Below, in pieces: positions 62,250 through 64,000 of a DNA stretch of 64,000 nucleotides. The stretch is taken from the NCBI RefSeq assembly GCF_004684055.1, contig NZ_SRIB01000004.1, forward strand, positions 62,001 through 126,000, in the 5' to 3' direction. The translations under genes and the position numbers were made by a program. The first letter of the stretch is position 1. Each line of letters opens with the position of its first letter. A model generated the notes under the pieces. It was not told where the DNA came from and made no database searches. It saw nothing but the letters and a program-made list of their open reading frames with translations. Source of the DNA: Soehngenia longivitae. GTDB taxonomy: Bacteria > Bacillota > Clostridia > Tissierellales > Tissierellaceae.

Positions 62250-63521
62250 CTAGCTATTTATCTCAGAAATTATTCTATAATATACATCATTAAAACTTAA
62301 ATTTTCTTTTATACAAATACTTTTTATGTCTTCGAATTCAGGCTGTATCCTATAATTACTCTCATCGATAAAGATTTTTTTAGCATTCACTTTGCCATAC
62401 TTTGTGTCAATAGTTATTTTTTCTCTATTAAGCACTCTCCTTTTTATTCTCTGTTCTCTTATACCTATTGATGTCGTGTTTTTATATATGATTTCTTCTA
62501 ATTTCGTTTTATGCAAATCATCTGTGATTACACTTAACATGTAAGATGGCCTATTTTTCTTCATGTATATAGGAGTATAGTAAACATCTTTTGCACCATT
62601 ATTTAAAAGCTCCTCAAAAACAAATCCCAAGTTTTCGCCTGTGGAGTCATCGATATTAGTTTCCAACAAATATATTTCATCAACCTCTGTACTAGTTGTC
62701 TCAACCTCTTCAATCTCAAACACTCTCAGAATATTAGCCCTAGAAAAATCTTTTGAACCAGCTCCTATGCCAATTCTTTTTATCTTAAACTTTTTAGGCA
62801 TTTCATCCTTAGCTTTCAAAAAAGCAGCTATTCCAGCACCTGTTGGTGTTATCATCTCACCCTCTTCATCTGTCAAATTCATTAAAAGGTCATTTTGAGA
62901 AAATATATTAGCTACTGCAGGTACTGGAACTGGCAAAATTCCATGTTGGATTTTAACTGTTCCGTATCCTTCAGAAATAGGTGAAAAATATATATTTTCT
63001 ATTCCCAATTCGTCAATCAAAACAGCAGTCGCAACAATATCTACAATAGAATCAACTGCTCCTACTTCGTGGAAATGAACATCCTCAATACTTATCCCAT
63101 GAGCTTTTGATTCTGCTTTTGCAATTATCTCAAATATGCCTTTTGCAATTTTTTTAGGATTTTCAGTGAGATTTGAATCATCAATAATTTTTCTAATGTC
63201 AAATAAATTTCTATGATCATGAGTATGTTTGTGCACTTTTTTAACTGATTTTAATTTCAATGATGAATTTATCTTTGAGTTTTCAAGATTTTCTTCTTTT
63301 ATTATTTTACTTGAATTACCGCTTAAAATTACATCAAATTTCAAAGCAGATATTGAACTTTTGTAAACTCTATAAATATTTATATCAAATCCTTCTAAGT
63401 TTAAACTTTTTAAATAATTAAGCAAGTTTTCTTTATTTAATCCTAAATCTAAAAGTGCAGCTACGGTCATATCACCACTTATGCCGGAGTAGCACTCAAA
63501 ATACAATGATCTATTTCCCAA
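62250..63521 (-). CDS. larC: LarC, nickel insertion enzyme for the nickel-pincer cofactor
   Basis: 423-residue LarC, which puts nickel into the pyridinium bis-thiocarboxylate cofactor used by lactate racemase LarA and relatives. The N-terminus is [22 protein letters not shown]; a His-rich stretch [12 protein letters not shown] at about 95-105 may hold nickel; [20 protein letters not shown] and [10 protein letters not shown] follow, then the C-terminal CTP/metal-binding half ([16 protein letters not shown]). It is one continuous frame, unlike the split larC1/larC2 described in Lactobacillus plantarum. Start is TTG inside the end of larB, an 11-base overlap. LarA and LarE are not in the window. 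Confidence 0.92.
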   Translation of the reverse strand: MGNRSLYFECYSGISGDMTVAALLDLGLNKENLLNYLKSLNLEGFDINIYRVYKSSISALKFDVILSGNSSKIIKEENLENSKINSSLKLKSVKKVHKHTHDHRNLFDIRKIIDDSNLTENPKKIAKGIFEIIAKAESKAHGISIEDVHFHEVGAVDSIVDIVATAVLIDELGIENIYFSPISEGYGTVKIQHGILPVPVPAVANIFSQNDLLMNLTDEEGEMITPTGAGIAAFLKAKDEMPKKFKIKRIGIGAGSKDFSRANILRVFEIEEVETTSTEVDEIYLLETNIDDSTGENLGFVFEELLNNGAKDVYYTPIYMKKNRPSYMLSVITDDLHKTKLEEIIYKNTTSIGIREQRIKRRVLNREKITIDTKYGKVNAKKIFIDESNYRIQPEFEDIKSICIKENLSFNDVYYRIISEINS

Positions 63522-64000
63522 TGCTACCCACCACCAACCTATTTATTTGATTAGCAATATATCCTGCTCCAAATCCATTATCTATATTTACAACAGCAAT
63601 ACCTTCAGCACATGAGTTTAACATAGTTAGAAGTGAAGATACTCCCTTAAAATTCGCTCCATAACCCACAGAAGTTGGCACAGCAATAACAGGTTTGTCA
63701 ACCATGCCTGCAATCACTCCTGGCAATGCACCTTCCATGCCAGCTACTGCAATAATACAATTTGTTCTAGATATTTGATCGATTTTTGATATAAGCCGAT
63801 GTATGCCCGCTACTCCAACATCATAAATTCTCAATACTTTGCTGCCAAAAAATTCAGCAGTTTGTGCAGCTTCTTCAGCAACGGGTATGTCAGAAGTTCC
63901 TCCAGTACAAATAGCAATTTCTCCTAAATTTTCGTATTTAGATCTCTTCAATTTCAATATCTTCGATAGTTCATCATACTCAACATCGATTATTTCTCTT
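63511..64000 (-). CDS. larB: LarB, carboxylase/hydrolase of the nickel-pincer cofactor (5' end outside window)
   Basis: C-terminal 163 codons of LarB; the gene runs past the right edge. LarB carboxylates and hydrolyses nicotinic acid adenine dinucleotide as the first step to the nickel-pincer cofactor. Visible parts match the PurE-like domain: [35 protein letters not shown]-type (here [16 protein letters not shown]) and [20 protein letters not shown], with the end [14 protein letters not shown]. The first visible codons read [16 protein letters not shown] and are in frame with the rest, so an ATG at 63957 is internal, not the start. Its stop overlaps larC. Confidence 0.93.
   Translation of the reverse strand, partial: REIIDVEYDELSKILKLKRSKYENLGEIAICTGGTSDIPVAEEAAQTAEFFGSKVLRIYDVGVAGIHRLISKIDQISRTNCIIAVAGMEGALPGVIAGMVDKPVIAVPTSVGYGANFKGVSSLLTMLNSCAEGIAVVNIDNGFGAGYIANQINRLVVGSIGK

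Noticed and set aside
63511-63957. LarB as a complete 148-residue gene starting at ATG 63957.
   Set aside because: The frame stays open to the window edge with family-like residues before that ATG, so the real start is outside the window.

Overview
The window looks like chromosome from a low-GC, strictly fermentative anaerobe of the Clostridia/Tissierellia type. The signs are AT-rich intergenic DNA, strong AGGAGG-type ribosome binding sites with frequent TTG/GTG starts, an electron-bifurcating-type [FeFe] hydrogenase, tryptophanase, a selenocysteine glutaredoxin, SLH and choline-free cell-wall proteins, and CIRCE and Rex-type operators. I cannot name the species from this sequence alone. Coding density is high: no stretch longer than 300 bases lacks a gene, and I see no rRNA, tRNA, CRISPR array, insertion sequence or prophage.

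Layout. 1-8.2 kb is a catabolic region for an N-containing ring compound. It holds a cyclic-amidohydrolase of the hydantoinase/allantoinase type, an isochorismatase-fold cysteine hydrolase, and the prenyl-FMN pair UbiX/UbiD. With them are a divergent cyclase-family hydrolase, a PucR regulator, guanine deaminase and an old-yellow-enzyme reductase. 8.2-14.5 kb carries housekeeping and accessory genes: a parvulin, a cold-shock protein, methylglyoxal synthase with an acyl-ACP thioesterase, an EamA exporter, tRNA 2-selenouridine synthase and FtsH. 14.5-19.2 kb is an RND efflux pump with a large coiled-coil insertion and its TetR repressor (consensus promoter plus operator). Next to it is a 76-residue glutaredoxin whose active-site codon is an in-frame UGA, read here as selenocysteine. 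19.2-27.7 kb has a GH73-type cell-wall hydrolase, a GNAT enzyme, a GGDEF/degenerate HD-GYP protein, a PrsA-like lipoprotein, an NSS symporter and a CNNM/CBS protein.

27.8-38.8 kb is an alpha-glucoside/sucrose utilisation locus transcribed leftwards. It runs GH13 amylosucrase-like enzyme, then sugar-binding lipoprotein, two permeases, LacI repressor, PfkB sugar kinase, MsmX-type ATPase, GH65 phosphorylase and beta-phosphoglucomutase. Two near-identical palindromes (TGTAACCGGTTACA type) sit exactly between the -35 and -10 boxes of its two promoters. Imported sugar would be split inside the cell, hexose phosphorylated, and beta-glucose-1-phosphate turned into glucose-6-phosphate.

38.8-57 kb is mixed: CIRCE-controlled Hsp20, a radical SAM enzyme, an SDR, two HD proteins, three more EamA exporters, an AarF/UbiB kinase with a phasin-like partner, an aminotransferase, a small zinc metallopeptidase, class II aldolase, an SLH protein, Mn-type superoxide dismutase behind a Fur-family box, tryptophanase and a two-component system. 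57.2-61.3 kb is the hydrogenase operon (HydC-HydB-HydA order) behind a Rex-like operator. The right end has a membrane-anchored ClpP-fold peptidase and the LarB/LarC genes for the nickel-pincer cofactor, with larB cut by the window edge. The left edge cuts ubiD.
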